Shown here: piece by piece, positions 19,323 through 28,787 of the stretch
Layout: every line of letters starts with the position of its first letter
Numbering within the stretch: the first letter of the stretch is position 1
Source of the DNA: an uncultured Lachnospiraceae bacterium
GTDB taxonomy: Bacteria > Bacillota > Clostridia > Lachnospirales > Lachnospiraceae
Direction of reading: 5' to 3'
Assembly (NCBI GenBank): GCA_910578475.1
Contig: CAJTRK010000016.1
Location: 1-64,000, forward strand
DNA: 64,000 nucleotides
Program-made: the position numbers and the translations under genes
The notes under the pieces: model-generated
What the model saw: the letters and a program-made list of their open reading frames with translations, nothing else
The model's database searches: none
Told to the model about the DNA's origin: nothing

Positions 19323-20171
19323 TTAAGAATCACCGTATTTTTTGCTCAGCCGATAGAAGTTTGACATATTGGAAAAACCACAGTCCATCGCTATCTGAAA
19401 AATACTCAAATCCGAGTTTATTTCCAGTTCTCTGACTTTTTTCAGTCGGAGCCTCGTTACATATTCGCTGAATCCGTAATGGGTTACCGATTTAAAATAG
19501 GCGCTGAAATAAGTCGGACTCATACAGGCGGCAGCAGCAGTATCTTCCAGTGTGATTTTTTCGGTAAAATGCGCGTTAATATAATAGAGGGCTGTTTCAA
19601 TCCGTTTCATGGATTTATCTTTATCATGAAGCAGCATTTCTTCCTGTTTTTCCGTTTCCCATTTCTGATAATGCCGGATTAACAGTGTCAAGATACGAAG
19701 AACCTGTGATTTAATCATCAGGTGGTATCCTACGCCTGCCTGTTTCCATTCCTGGCCGATATCCCGGATAAGCGAAAGAATCTGTCCGGCGTATTCTTCC
19801 TCCGAACTTATTTTGTTCCTGAAATTACTGCCGCGGTCCATAAAGGGTCTCAAATAATCATAATCGAATGCGGCAAACGGCATGGAGATGAATTCGGAGG
19901 AAAAAATCATGACGACAACTTCCATCTGTTCCTCCTGAACCCACCATCCATGCGGTTCCACATTGTTAAATATAATCAAATCTTTTTCAGATACCTCATA
20001 CCGCTCACCATTGACAAAATAATAGCCGTGTCCTTTCCTGATATAGGTAATTTCACAGTAGCTGTGCCAGTGAAAGGAATCTTCCCGGTTGTCTTTTTCA
20101 TACAACTTCTGTTCCATTATCAGAAAGGGAAATTCCGGGTTCAGTTTTATGGTATCTCTTGTGATTATCAT
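19323..20171 (-). CDS. AraC-family transcriptional regulator (cupin + HTH)
   Basis: 282 aa from the preferred start. The N-terminal cupin sugar-sensing domain includes SFHWHSYCEITYIRKGHG. The C-terminal double HTH (about 185-280) includes SPTYFSAYFKSV and FSNMSNFYRLSKKYG. The ATG at 20171 is preferred because AGGTG lies 8 bp upstream. In-frame starts at 20207 (ATG) and 20234 (TTG) are possible. It is convergent with the esterase gene and reads away from the isomerase-like gene, with which it is co-directional. It probably controls this carbohydrate locus. Confidence 0.88.
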   Translation of the reverse strand: MIITRDTIKLNPEFPFLIMEQKLYEKDNREDSFHWHSYCEITYIRKGHGYYFVNGERYEVSEKDLIIFNNVEPHGWWVQEEQMEVVVMIFSSEFISMPFAAFDYDYLRPFMDRGSNFRNKISSEEEYAGQILSLIRDIGQEWKQAGVGYHLMIKSQVLRILTLLIRHYQKWETEKQEEMLLHDKDKSMKRIETALYYINAHFTEKITLEDTAAAACMSPTYFSAYFKSVTHYGFSEYVTRLRLKKVRELEINSDLSIFQIAMDCGFSNMSNFYRLSKKYGDS

Positions 20172-20241
20172 ATATTTAAACACCTGTTTCTTTTTCGAGC
20201 TTCTCATAACCTGCGATATTTGCGCTGACGCCAAAGCGTCT

Positions 20242-21609
20242 CTATCCTTCTAATACCTGAAAGCCCATGAATTTTGACAGTTCTTTGATTTGCTTTTGGT
20301 AATCACCGAAAATCAGGACCTGATGATGTCCGAATGCCGCCAGATTGTGCATGTAAGTTCTGACATCATTCATTTTAATATAGTAATAGGGACTGCAGTA
20401 AACGGCGTCATACTCGGAGCGGATAACTTCGCCGGTTTTCAGGCAGATTGTATTGCCGGCCGGGTTAAATCGGCCGAGGGTAACTGTGTTTGTACGGTTC
20501 TGCGCGAAATCGACCTGCAGTTTGCCGCCAAAGCCCTGTCCCGTGAAAGCCCACAGCTTATAGTCTAATGGCTCTGTCCCATATCCGTTCATACATAATG
20601 CCGGAACAGCGTGATGCAGGCGGAGAAGCTCATCCGTTTCATAATTGGGATTTCCCATGAAAGCCGGGCGGTCTGCGAGATACTGCATAATGCACATGGC
20701 GGTCAGTGCATTCAAATCCTCTTCGCATCCGCTTGGAATGCCTTCGTCCTTCAGCAGGGAATGACACATACAGGGTGTAAACTTGCGCGCCTGCGGGATT
20801 TCGGATGTACATAATTCATGACATGCGGTAGAAAAGGCGTTGCAGTCATAGACTTCCATCATTTTTTTTGCGGCAAGATAATATTTTATGTCGTTCAGGA
20901 ACCATTCTGTATTGACTTTTGTTTCCCGCGAGCCGTTTATGATTTTATCGGCAATCGGTTTTGCCTCTTCATCTGTAATTTCATCCATATAGGGGATAAT
21001 ATCCCGGAAAGGAAGTTTGATGACTTCAAAACCATATTTTTGCCGGAGAATTTCAGGGTCGCGGATTAAACTCTGAATCCCGAAAGTCGGTTGTCCGCCG
21101 GCAGTCAGTACCAGCGCCCGGGTGTTTCTGACGGCCTTTTTCACCCAGAGATACTGCGCGGTTTCGTTGAAATCCTGTATATTCATGGCAACATGGGCTT
21201 CTAACCCGATGTCATTGCAGTAGGCGGCAAAATCGATTCCCTCATTGCCGTTCTGCAAAATAACCACGGGCTTGCGGTAACGTTCGAGACGGGGAATCCG
21301 CCAGTTCATGCACAGGAAAAAGTCTACCTTATCGATATCTTCTTCAATCTGCTTCCATACCTGTTCCGAAACGACGAATTTTTCATCATATCTTGCGTCG
21401 ATGGCGGGAAGCAGCTCCACTTTGTCGGACACTTGCCTTAATGTTTCCTGTGCCGCGGCAAAAGCAGCGTCCGCAGCCTTTGCTTCGGCTTCCTGCGTCA
21501 TGTCCTCTCTGCGTCCTGCGCGGCAGGGGCCTTCCCAGAAATGGGAATGGGTAAGACATCCGATAATGGGACGAACGGTTAATTTTGTATCCATCGCTTT
21601 TTGTTTCAT
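20242..21609 (-). CDS. L-fucose/L-arabinose isomerase-like protein
   Basis: 455 aa, similar in layout to the fucose/arabinose isomerase superfamily: an N-terminal Rossmann-like region with FFLCMNWRIPRLERYRKP, a middle domain and a C-terminal barrel with TVTLGRFNP. Members interconvert aldoses and ketoses using Mn2+, but many proteins of this length class are uncharacterised. The real start is the ATG at 21609, because GGAGGT (21622-21617, minus strand) precedes it by 7 bases. The TTG at 21624 overlaps that site. It is divergent from the cysteine-desulfurase-like gene and co-directional with the AraC gene. Confidence 0.7.
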   Translation of the reverse strand: MKQKAMDTKLTVRPIIGCLTHSHFWEGPCRAGRREDMTQEAEAKAADAAFAAAQETLRQVSDKVELLPAIDARYDEKFVVSEQVWKQIEEDIDKVDFFLCMNWRIPRLERYRKPVVILQNGNEGIDFAAYCNDIGLEAHVAMNIQDFNETAQYLWVKKAVRNTRALVLTAGGQPTFGIQSLIRDPEILRQKYGFEVIKLPFRDIIPYMDEITDEEAKPIADKIINGSRETKVNTEWFLNDIKYYLAAKKMMEVYDCNAFSTACHELCTSEIPQARKFTPCMCHSLLKDEGIPSGCEEDLNALTAMCIMQYLADRPAFMGNPNYETDELLRLHHAVPALCMNGYGTEPLDYKLWAFTGQGFGGKLQVDFAQNRTNTVTLGRFNPAGNTICLKTGEVIRSEYDAVYCSPYYYIKMNDVRTYMHNLAAFGHHQVLIFGDYQKQIKELSKFMGFQVLEG

Positions 21610-21794
21610 TTCAGTTACCTCCAATATGATTTTTATAAGGTCATTTTATCCGTATTGAAGGAAAAAAGCGTCGCCATTTTTATGCTTTTTATATACTATT
21701 TTAGGATTCTTTTCCGGTGGGATTTACAATGTATTATAACAGAATACAATAGAAATGAATATGGAAAAATAAAGAAGAGTTTGGAGGGGTTAGA

Positions 21795-22928
21795 ATGATT
21801 TATCTCAATAACGCTGCCACGACGTACCCGAAGCCGCAATGTGTGCAGGAAGCCTGTAACAATTTTTTGCAGCAGCCTCCGACGGGACAGTTCCGAAGCG
21901 CCTTCGATGAAAGCGTGCCGGATATTTTCACGGAATGCCGTAAGAAGCTCGGCAGGCTCTTGGGAATCAAAGAGCAGAAACGGATTTTTTTTACGTCCGG
22001 CGCCACGGAGGCGCTGAATAAAATTCTTTACGGACTTGGGATTCCGGCGTCGCGGACCATTGTAACGGCAACGGAGCATAACAGTGTATTAAGGCCGCTT
22101 TATAATATTCCTTCCATACAGGGGACTCCGGTGATTGTTCCCTGTGACAGAAACGGAAAAGTGCACCCGGAAGAACTGGAGAGGTATATCAAAACGGACA
22201 GCCGGGCTCTGGTCGTGAATCATTGTTCCAATGTGACGGGCTGCATTCAGGATATGGAACAGATTGGCAGCATTGCGAAAAAGCATCACCTGCTTTTTAT
22301 CGCAGACATTTCCCAGAGCGCCGGCTGTATTCCGGTAGATGTGGACGGCTGGATGGCGGACGCGGCGGCCTTTACCGGGCATAAAAGCCTGTATGGCATT
22401 CAGGGAAGCGGCGGATACTATATCAGAGACGGAATTTCTTTCCGGCCCATGCTGTTTGGCGGAAATGGGAAAGACAGCAGCACGCTTCTTTATAATCAGA
22501 ATATCTACGAATATGATGCCGGGACGCAAAATGGCGTGGGCGCGGCGGCATTGGATGCGGGAACCGGTTACCTGCTTGAAAAAGGGGTGGCGCATGTCCA
22601 GAAAGAGGAGCAGGAGAAAATGCGTTATTTGTATGAGGAACTTTCCCGGATGGAAACGTTGATTCTGTACGGAAGCGCGGAAGAAAACAGGGGGCCGGTA
22701 CTGAGCTTCAATCTGAAAGGATTGAAAGCCGCGGATACGGCTTATATTCTGCAAAACAGCTATGGGATTGTCAGTAGAGCCGGTCTGCACTGTGCGCCGC
22801 TCATTCATTCATGCCTGGAAACCGGACGCCACGGAAGCGTAAGAATCAGCATTTCAGAGCAGAATACATGGAAAGAGCTGGAGCAGTTTGTGTCTGCCGT
22901 GTGGGAAATCTGCAGGGCAGCAGGATAA
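21795..22928 (+). CDS. Class-V aminotransferase, cysteine-desulfurase-like
   Basis: PLP enzyme, 377 aa, of the NifS/IscS/SufS fold. It shows the start MIYLNNAATTYPKP, FTSGATEALN, TEHNSVLRPL, the cofactor Asp in ADISQSAG, the Schiff-base Lys in FTGHKSLYG, and a C-terminal RAGLHCAP with the Cys expected of desulfurases. It probably removes sulfur (or selenium) from cysteine derivatives. The short form with RAGLHCAP resembles the TIGR01977 subgroup. No Fe-S or selenium genes are adjacent. AGGGGT precedes the ATG. Confidence 0.88.
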   Translation: MIYLNNAATTYPKPQCVQEACNNFLQQPPTGQFRSAFDESVPDIFTECRKKLGRLLGIKEQKRIFFTSGATEALNKILYGLGIPASRTIVTATEHNSVLRPLYNIPSIQGTPVIVPCDRNGKVHPEELERYIKTDSRALVVNHCSNVTGCIQDMEQIGSIAKKHHLLFIADISQSAGCIPVDVDGWMADAAAFTGHKSLYGIQGSGGYYIRDGISFRPMLFGGNGKDSSTLLYNQNIYEYDAGTQNGVGAAALDAGTGYLLEKGVAHVQKEEQEKMRYLYEELSRMETLILYGSAEENRGPVLSFNLKGLKAADTAYILQNSYGIVSRAGLHCAPLIHSCLETGRHGSVRISISEQNTWKELEQFVSAVWEICRAAG

Positions 22929-22988
22929 AAGGAAACGGATAATCCGCTAAAGGAGAAACTTTTCGTTGAGAAAGAATGGAGAAATTCT

Positions 22989-23300
22989 ATGAAGATGATT
23001 GAAGTAACGGAATCCAGGGAGCGATGTGCAGAAGCCGGATGGTTTGCCTATGATATGATATTTGACGAGCCGATGGAAAAAACATTTATCAGAAGCCTTG
23101 AAACGATTGGAGAATCTTTTGTGTTTCTGGAGATGTTGAAGGCTCCCTTTTTTAAACTGGAAGCGGAGCATTATATGATAAAGGGCGTTCAGGGAGAGCG
23201 GTTCCTGCGGATGGCAGTACACGGGGATTACCCGGAAGAGCTGGAACGGGTAAAAGGCATATTGGAAAATAAGGCGGAAGGTGATAAAATGAATCAATGA
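22989..23300 (+). CDS. Small protein of unknown function
   Basis: 103 aa, acidic and soluble, without signal peptide or membrane helix. I do not recognise the family. The sequence has an alternating helix pattern (RSLETIGESFVFLEMLKAPF) and ends EGDKMNQ. It lies 60 bp after the class-V aminotransferase and 50 bp before a lipoprotein gene. GGAGA before the ATG supports translation. An operon with the aminotransferase is likely. Confidence 0.65.
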   Translation: MKMIEVTESRERCAEAGWFAYDMIFDEPMEKTFIRSLETIGESFVFLEMLKAPFFKLEAEHYMIKGVQGERFLRMAVHGDYPEELERVKGILENKAEGDKMNQ

Positions 23301-23350
23301 AAAACAGATTATGAAAATAATTTATAAAATAATGTAAGCGGGGGATTGTG

Positions 23351-24628
23351 ATGTTTCGGATAAAAAGGCTTTTTTCTAAAAAGCAGGGGATATGTGTACT
23401 CGCCCTGTTGACTGCGGGCCTGTTTTCAGCCTGCGCCGGGGAACAGGAGAAAATAGAAATAGACCCGGTGGAAGTCATCACGGTTGATGAGGAAGAGGAT
23501 GGAAAAGAGGCGGTAAGCGATGCAAACGACGGCGCGCAGACAGGTGTTTCGCCGGAAGAGACAGGAAATGGAGCCGTAGACAGTGAAACAGAAGAAAAAG
23601 AGAAAACGTCCGCCATCGAAGCGCTGAAAGAACAGTATGGGGAAGACTGCCTCACAGACCAGATTTTCGAATTTGAACTGACTGTGAATGGAGAAAAGGT
23701 TATGTTTGTGCCTCACTGGTCACAGAGCGACGGGACGTTTTACATGCAGATAATAAGGAACGGGGAGGTATTGTCGGAATGGAGTGGTTATGTGCCGGAT
23801 GCCTTGCAGGGGAAGACGTTCGTCAGTTTGGACGCCGTTTCCTTTTTCGATGTGAATTTTGACGGGATTACGGATATTGTGATGGTTGAAACTTACGGAG
23901 ATAAGACGTTTGCGGCTGTTTACTTTGGCGATTCATTCATGGCGGAAATGTGCGACTGGTATTTTCAGGAGAAGAGAGGTTTATCGGAACGGCTGACGGA
24001 ATCATTGGATGAAGTGACGATATCGGGAATACGCAATCTGCTTTCTGGTGGAAAAAAGAACGGTGAATTTTCCTGTTATCAGGAAGCATATGAAGCGGTC
24101 ATCGCGCAGCGGGAACTGGAAAATCCGGGGCCGACGGAATATTCGAAAGGGATGCAGTACGATTTGATTGATTTCGACGGAGACGATATCCCGGAACTCG
24201 CTGCAGGCATCAACGGCTATTATATGAGCCTTTATACTTACAGCGAGGGCAGTGTTTACGCGCTGATGTATGACTGGGGGTATGGCGCAATGGGAAATGC
24301 AGGGTATGAATACTCGCCGGGGAAGAACAGTCTTCGCAATTATAATGCGGATTATGCGGGTCTTGTTATGTATCTCACCTATATGACAATCGGACAGCAG
24401 CATTCGCTGGAACAGGTCGTGCAGATTGTCATATATAATTTTGACGACGTGAACGGAAACGGCATGCCCGATGAAGCGGAGCAGGATTCTTTCGGTGAAT
24501 ATGGCGTAAATAAGATAGACGGAAGAGTCGTTACGGAAGAAGAATGTGGTGTCTATGATGTGGGCGGCTATGAATATATTGAGGGAAGCATGAGCGCCGA
24601 CGAACTGTTGGAAAAGCTGAAACAATAA
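23351..24628 (+). CDS. Lipoprotein with Asp-rich FG-GAP/EF-hand-like calcium loops
   Basis: 425 aa. A lipoprotein signal with C28 in LFSACAG is followed by an acidic linker rich in Glu and Asp (about 35-95). The body holds repeated Asp-rich loops typical of VCBS/FG-GAP or EF-hand-like calcium sites: FDVNFDGITDIVM (about 178), DFDGDDIPELAA (about 278) and DDVNGNGMPDEAEQD (about 368). It should be anchored on the outer face of the membrane. Function unknown. A GTG at 23348 directly precedes the chosen ATG. Confidence 0.75.
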   Translation: MFRIKRLFSKKQGICVLALLTAGLFSACAGEQEKIEIDPVEVITVDEEEDGKEAVSDANDGAQTGVSPEETGNGAVDSETEEKEKTSAIEALKEQYGEDCLTDQIFEFELTVNGEKVMFVPHWSQSDGTFYMQIIRNGEVLSEWSGYVPDALQGKTFVSLDAVSFFDVNFDGITDIVMVETYGDKTFAAVYFGDSFMAEMCDWYFQEKRGLSERLTESLDEVTISGIRNLLSGGKKNGEFSCYQEAYEAVIAQRELENPGPTEYSKGMQYDLIDFDGDDIPELAAGINGYYMSLYTYSEGSVYALMYDWGYGAMGNAGYEYSPGKNSLRNYNADYAGLVMYLTYMTIGQQHSLEQVVQIVIYNFDDVNGNGMPDEAEQDSFGEYGVNKIDGRVVTEEECGVYDVGGYEYIEGSMSADELLEKLKQ

Positions 24629-24713
24629 GCCATTGAAAAAAAATGGGAGAGCATGTAAAATAAATTGAAAATAATGTTATCAGATTGAAAACAATCCCGA
24701 AAGGAGTCAGAAA

Positions 24714-25973
24714 ATGGCATTAAATAAAAAACCGGTTACGGGCATGAAGGATATTCTGCCGGAAGAAATGGAAATCCGAGACTATGTCATAAGCGTCATT
24801 AAGGAGACTTACGGAAAATTCGGATTTACTTCCATAGAAACGCCCTGTGTGGAAAATATCGCGAACTTAAACTGTAAGGCGGGCGGTGAGAATGAAAAAC
24901 TGATTTTCAAAATTCTGAAGAGGGGTGAGAAACTGCGTCTGGAAGAAGCAAAAAGTGCGGATGAGCTGGTGGACGGAGGACTCCGCTATGACCTGACAGT
25001 ACCGCTCGTACGCTATTATTCCAATCACGCGAACGAGCTTCCATCGCCTTTCAAGGCTTTGCAGATGGGAAATGTATGGCGGGCCGACAGACCGCAGAGA
25101 GGACGTTACCGCCAGTTTATGCAATGCGATATCGATATTTTGGGAGAACCTTCCAATCTGGCGGAAATAGAACTGATTCTTGCGACGACGACGACGCTCG
25201 GCAGACTGGGATTTCAAAATTTCCAGATTCGCATTAACGACCGGCAGATTTTAAAGGCAATGGCGGCTTACAGCGGCTTTGCGGAAGAAGACTATGACCA
25301 GGTATTCATCATTCTGGATAAAATGGACAAAATCGGCATGGACGGCGTGAAAGCGGAATTGCTGGAATCCGGTTATACGGAAGAACAGACCGAAAAATAC
25401 CTCGGACTTTTCCGGGGAATGGAAGCTGCGGAGGCCCCCATTTCTTATATTACGGATATGCTTGCGGATTTTCTGCCGGAAGGAATAAAAGAAAGCTTTC
25501 AGGAAATCATTGACAGTGTGGAAGCGGTCAAGGGGGATTTCTTTGAACTGGTATTCGACCCGACGCTTGTCAGGGGAATGTCTTATTACACGGGAACGAT
25601 TTTTGAAATTGCGATGCCGGAATTTGGCGGAAGCTGCGGCGGCGGCGGAAGATATGATAAGATGGTAGGCAGATTTACCGGAAACGACGTGCCCGCCTGC
25701 GGATTTTCCATCGGTTTTGAACGAATTATCCTGCTTCTTCTGGAAAGCGGTTTTCAGATTCCGGGCAAAGGAAAAAGAACGGCTTATCTGTTGGAAAAGG
25801 GACTTCCGGCAGGGATGCTCTGCCAGGTGCTTGAGCAGGCGCAGAAAGAACGGGCAGAGGGAAATCAGGTGCTTGTTGTTCGGATGAATAAGAACAAAAA
25901 ATTCCAGAAAGAACAGCTGACGGCACAGGGATATGAGGAATTTCGGGAATTTTATAAAAACCCGCTCAAATAA
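24714..25973 (+). CDS. hisS: Histidyl-tRNA synthetase
   Basis: Class-II synthetase charging tRNA-His, 419 aa. It has motif 1 (PVTGMKDILPEE and following), motif 2 with YDLTVPLVRY and RADRPQRGRYRQF, the histidine-A motif region RGMSYYTGTIFEI, motif 3 with ACGFSIGFERI, and a C-terminal anticodon-binding region. AAAGGAG is placed 9 bases before the ATG. The anticodon domain is on the short side. No T-box leader is visible in the 85 bp upstream. This may be the only copy or one of two. Confidence 0.93.
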   Translation: MALNKKPVTGMKDILPEEMEIRDYVISVIKETYGKFGFTSIETPCVENIANLNCKAGGENEKLIFKILKRGEKLRLEEAKSADELVDGGLRYDLTVPLVRYYSNHANELPSPFKALQMGNVWRADRPQRGRYRQFMQCDIDILGEPSNLAEIELILATTTTLGRLGFQNFQIRINDRQILKAMAAYSGFAEEDYDQVFIILDKMDKIGMDGVKAELLESGYTEEQTEKYLGLFRGMEAAEAPISYITDMLADFLPEGIKESFQEIIDSVEAVKGDFFELVFDPTLVRGMSYYTGTIFEIAMPEFGGSCGGGGRYDKMVGRFTGNDVPACGFSIGFERIILLLLESGFQIPGKGKRTAYLLEKGLPAGMLCQVLEQAQKERAEGNQVLVVRMNKNKKFQKEQLTAQGYEEFREFYKNPLK

Positions 25974-26033
25974 ACCTGCAAAACAAGTGTGAGACGTATG
26001 TTCACAGGAATCGAGAAAGGAATGGTAACAGGC

Positions 26034-26276
26034 ATGGGATTACAGAATCCGGCATCTATTTTTCAAATGATGAATCTGTGGAATAAATTCAAACAGAATC
26101 ATCCCAAATTTCCGAAGTTTATGACGGCGGTGTACCAGAACGGCATCAAAGAGGGGAGCATCCTCGAAATCAATGTCACCCTGCCGGACGGACAGAGTCT
26201 GAACTCCAATCTGAAAATCAGTGCGGAAGATATGAAGCTGATTGAGGAATTGAAAAATCTGGCGATGAATCCCTGA
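26034..26276 (+). CDS. Short conserved-type protein of unknown function
   Basis: 80 aa from this start (MGLQNPASIFQMMNLWNKF). It is small and basic in the first half (KFKQNHPKFPKF), with a beta-hairpin-like middle and a helical end (EDMKLIEELKNLAMNP). Function not recognised. Starts at 25998 or 26022 are possible, since the AAAGGA at about 26016 is 12 bases from the chosen ATG and nearly touches the one at 26022. It follows hisS by 60 bp. Confidence 0.6.
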   Translation: MGLQNPASIFQMMNLWNKFKQNHPKFPKFMTAVYQNGIKEGSILEINVTLPDGQSLNSNLKISAEDMKLIEELKNLAMNP

Positions 26277-26330
26277 AATTCCCGTCGTCAGAATACGGAA
26301 AAAGAATTGTAAACCAAAAAATAAAATAAG

Positions 26331-26359
26331 TTGACAATATAAAAAACTTCTTATATACT
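26331..26359 (+). promoter_or_regulatory. Sigma-A promoter before bioY
   Basis: TTGACA (26331-26336), 17-bp spacer, TATACT (26354-26359). A near-consensus housekeeping promoter 76 bp before the bioY start. No BirA operator palindrome was recognised. A GC-rich hairpin (CCGG arms around a T run, about 26379-26399) lies in the leader. Confidence 0.8.
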
Positions 26360-26435
26360 GTATACGAACGAAGGACGCCGGGGCTGTTTTTTTGCCGGTG
26401 TTCCGGAAAAATACACAGGTGAGGAGTTTTTTATT

Positions 26436-27029
26436 ATGAGCGAAGCGGTAAAACAGTTTACAGAGGAAACAAAAAAGAGCAGGGGAGACAGGAACGCGAA
26501 GATTACGACAAAGGAAGTTATCAGCGCAGGCATGTTTGCGGCTGTGCTTGCGGTTCTCTCGCAGATTTCCATTCCGATGCCCACCGGCGTCCCGGTTACG
26601 CTGCAGACGTTTGCGGTAGCTCTGACCGGTGTTGTACTGGCATGGAAACTGGGAACGGCAAGCGTGGTTATCTATGTTCTGCTCGGTGCGGTGGGCGTTC
26701 CGGTTTTTGCGGGATTCAGCGGCGGCGCACAGGTGCTTGTCAATTACACGGGCGGTTTTATATGGGGATTTATCGTGATGACGCTGCTTTGCGGCATCGG
26801 TGTGCAAATGAAGCGTAAGGCAGTCGGGATTGTGCTCGGTCTGGCGGGACTGGCAGTCTGCCATCTTTTCGGCACGGTACAATTCATGTTTGTCATGAAA
26901 ATGGGTTTCGTGGAATCATTTTTGCTTGTGTCCGCCCCATATCTGATAAAGGATGTTATTTCCGTGGCGCTCGGTTTTGTAATCGGCGGTCAGCTTCGGA
27001 CGCGGCTCCTGAAAGCGGGGCTGTTATGA
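26436..27029 (+). CDS. bioY: BioY, substrate-specific component of ECF biotin transporter
   Basis: Integral membrane protein of 197 aa with six predicted helices. The BioY signature is VLSQISIPMPTGVPVTLQTFAV followed by the GAVGVPVFAGFSGG region and PYLIKDVISVALG. It binds biotin outside and works with the shared EcfA/EcfT module, which is not in the window. The N-terminus is longer than usual, with about 25 hydrophilic residues. It has its own strong promoter. The stop overlaps the ATG of the DUF1284 gene (ATGA), showing coupling. Confidence 0.93.
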   Translation: MSEAVKQFTEETKKSRGDRNAKITTKEVISAGMFAAVLAVLSQISIPMPTGVPVTLQTFAVALTGVVLAWKLGTASVVIYVLLGAVGVPVFAGFSGGAQVLVNYTGGFIWGFIVMTLLCGIGVQMKRKAVGIVLGLAGLAVCHLFGTVQFMFVMKMGFVESFLLVSAPYLIKDVISVALGFVIGGQLRTRLLKAGLL

Positions 27030-27454
27030 TGCGGCTGCGCGTACATCACCTTCTATGCAGCGCTTTATACGCAGGGAAGGGTTACAGCGAAGAATTTTGT
27101 GAAAATATGCAGAAAGTGGTGCGACGGCTGTGGGGAGAACCCGGGCGGAAAGGCATTGAAGAAGAACTGAAACTGATCGCAGAACCGGATGAGATTTGTA
27201 CCGCATGTCCGAATCTTTCGGACAATGGCTGCGAATTGGATGATAACCGCGTCGTTTCAAAGGATGAAGCGTTGGCGCGGGCATTGGGACTGGAAACGGA
27301 ACGCATTTATTCTGCGGCGGAGCTTTTAAGAACCGTGGAGAAGAACCTGACGGCGGAAATTTTCGAGGACTCCTGTCATAACTGTGAATGGTATGCGCAA
27401 GGGCTGTGCCATTACGAAAATCTTATGGAAAAATATCGAAACCGGCGGATATGA
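27026..27454 (+). CDS. DUF1284 family cysteine-rich protein
   Basis: 142 aa, beginning MRLRVHHLLC, with a CTACPNLSDNGCELD cluster (about 53-67) and a second CHNCEWYAQGLC cluster (about 117-128). The cysteine pattern suggests an iron-sulfur or zinc site, as proposed for DUF1284 proteins. Function unknown. It is co-transcribed with bioY through a 4-bp overlap. That could hint at a link with biotin or radical chemistry, but this is speculation. Confidence 0.8.
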   Translation: MMRLRVHHLLCSALYAGKGYSEEFCENMQKVVRRLWGEPGRKGIEEELKLIAEPDEICTACPNLSDNGCELDDNRVVSKDEALARALGLETERIYSAAELLRTVEKNLTAEIFEDSCHNCEWYAQGLCHYENLMEKYRNRRI

Positions 27455-27639
27455 GGCGGCATTCTGCGCCCGGCGTTTTAGGCTTGACTTTTGGACAGAA
27501 AATGTTATGTTAGATATAGGTAAATTTAGAAAGCTTTTGGGAATTTCCTGGGAGCTTTTCTTTCTGTTTCTGCAGGAAAAGCCCATACTGCGGGAGGTCA
27601 TAAAATTGTGCCGTTTATGCGGCGGAAATGAGAGGACAC

Positions 27640-28785
27640 ATGGCAAAGGATTATTATTTTGTGTTTTACAGCGCGCTGGCGGTTGTTCTGCTGCTTGGTG
27701 CGCAGATGAAAGGAAAGGTATTCTGGCAGGAAGACGCGCTGTCTCTTTCGGTGTCGAAGGGACTTCTCGGATTTTGTGCCATTGGCATTATGCTGCATCA
27801 TATGTCGCAGACAATTTATTTTGCGGGAGAAGATGCGGGAATCCTGATGTTCATGGTGGACGTCGGCGTCTGTTTTGTCGGTGTGTTTTTCTTTTTCTCA
27901 GGATATGGACTTTACACCAGTCTGCGGGACAAGCCGGATTATCTGAACGGCTTTCTGAAAAAGAGACTGCCGGTTATCCTGATTCCTTTTTACATGTGCA
28001 ATTTTGTTTATATAGCGGGAGCGGCTCTTTGCGGGTATTCCTTTCAAAAAGGGGAATTGCTGCCTTATCTGACGGGTTATACGCTGATGAATACGCAGAT
28101 GTGGTATATCGTGGAAATCTTTTTTCTTTACCTGTCTTTTTATCTGGTCTTCAAACTGATAAAAAAGCAGGGCGCGGCGTGTTTTGTCTATGGCGTTATG
28201 CTGTGCATGATGACGGCGGGAAGCCTTCTGCTCGGACATGACAATACGACGGTTTCGGGCGGCGCCTGGTTTCACGGAGAATGGTGGTATAACGCGACAA
28301 TGCTGTTATGGTTCGGCATGTTGTTTGCACGCTATGAAAAGCCGATACTTTCTTTTTGCAGAAAATATTATTGGGCCGTATTGACAATCGATGTATTGCT
28401 GACATGCTTTTTCTATGAAAAGACATTAACGGCGCTGCAGACGAAGGGCTACTGGCACGAATGGGACGGTTATCCGGGATATGCGGAGAAATTTCAGACA
28501 CTGGCGGTTCAGCTGCCGTTTATCTTCTTTTTCGTGCTGTTCCTGATTCTGCTGACGCAGAAAATACAGTTCAAAAACAGAGCGCTTTCTTTTTTGGGAG
28601 AAATTTCGCTGGAGCTGTATCTGGTACATAATGTGTTTATTATGTATCTGCCGGTAAAGAACAGGTTTTGGTTCATTACGGCGGTGTATGCGGCGGGAAT
28701 CGCGACGGCGGCTCTGCTGCATGCGGTTGATAAGAGGCTGATTGAAATTTTGAAAAAGATAACAGGGAAAAGGAGCTGTGAATAA
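27640..28785 (+). CDS. Acyltransferase-3 family membrane protein
   Basis: 381 aa with about ten predicted membrane helices. GIMLHHMSQTI has the conserved active-site His region of acyltransferase-3 proteins. FFFFSGYGLYTSL and the closing SLELYLVHNVFIMYLP match the family pattern. These enzymes O-acetylate (or succinylate) sugars of surface glycans or peptidoglycan. The in-frame ATG at 27628 is less likely because AGAGGA lies just before 27640. Unlike the three acyltransferases of the glycan locus at 58-62 kb, it contains no long G run. Confidence 0.82.
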   Translation: MAKDYYFVFYSALAVVLLLGAQMKGKVFWQEDALSLSVSKGLLGFCAIGIMLHHMSQTIYFAGEDAGILMFMVDVGVCFVGVFFFFSGYGLYTSLRDKPDYLNGFLKKRLPVILIPFYMCNFVYIAGAALCGYSFQKGELLPYLTGYTLMNTQMWYIVEIFFLYLSFYLVFKLIKKQGAACFVYGVMLCMMTAGSLLLGHDNTTVSGGAWFHGEWWYNATMLLWFGMLFARYEKPILSFCRKYYWAVLTIDVLLTCFFYEKTLTALQTKGYWHEWDGYPGYAEKFQTLAVQLPFIFFFVLFLILLTQKIQFKNRALSFLGEISLELYLVHNVFIMYLPVKNRFWFITAVYAAGIATAALLHAVDKRLIEILKKITGKRSCE

Positions 28786-28787
28786 AA

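Noticed and set aside
24629..24713. T-box leader before hisS
   Set aside because: Only 85 bp between genes, with no T-box consensus or antiterminator seen.
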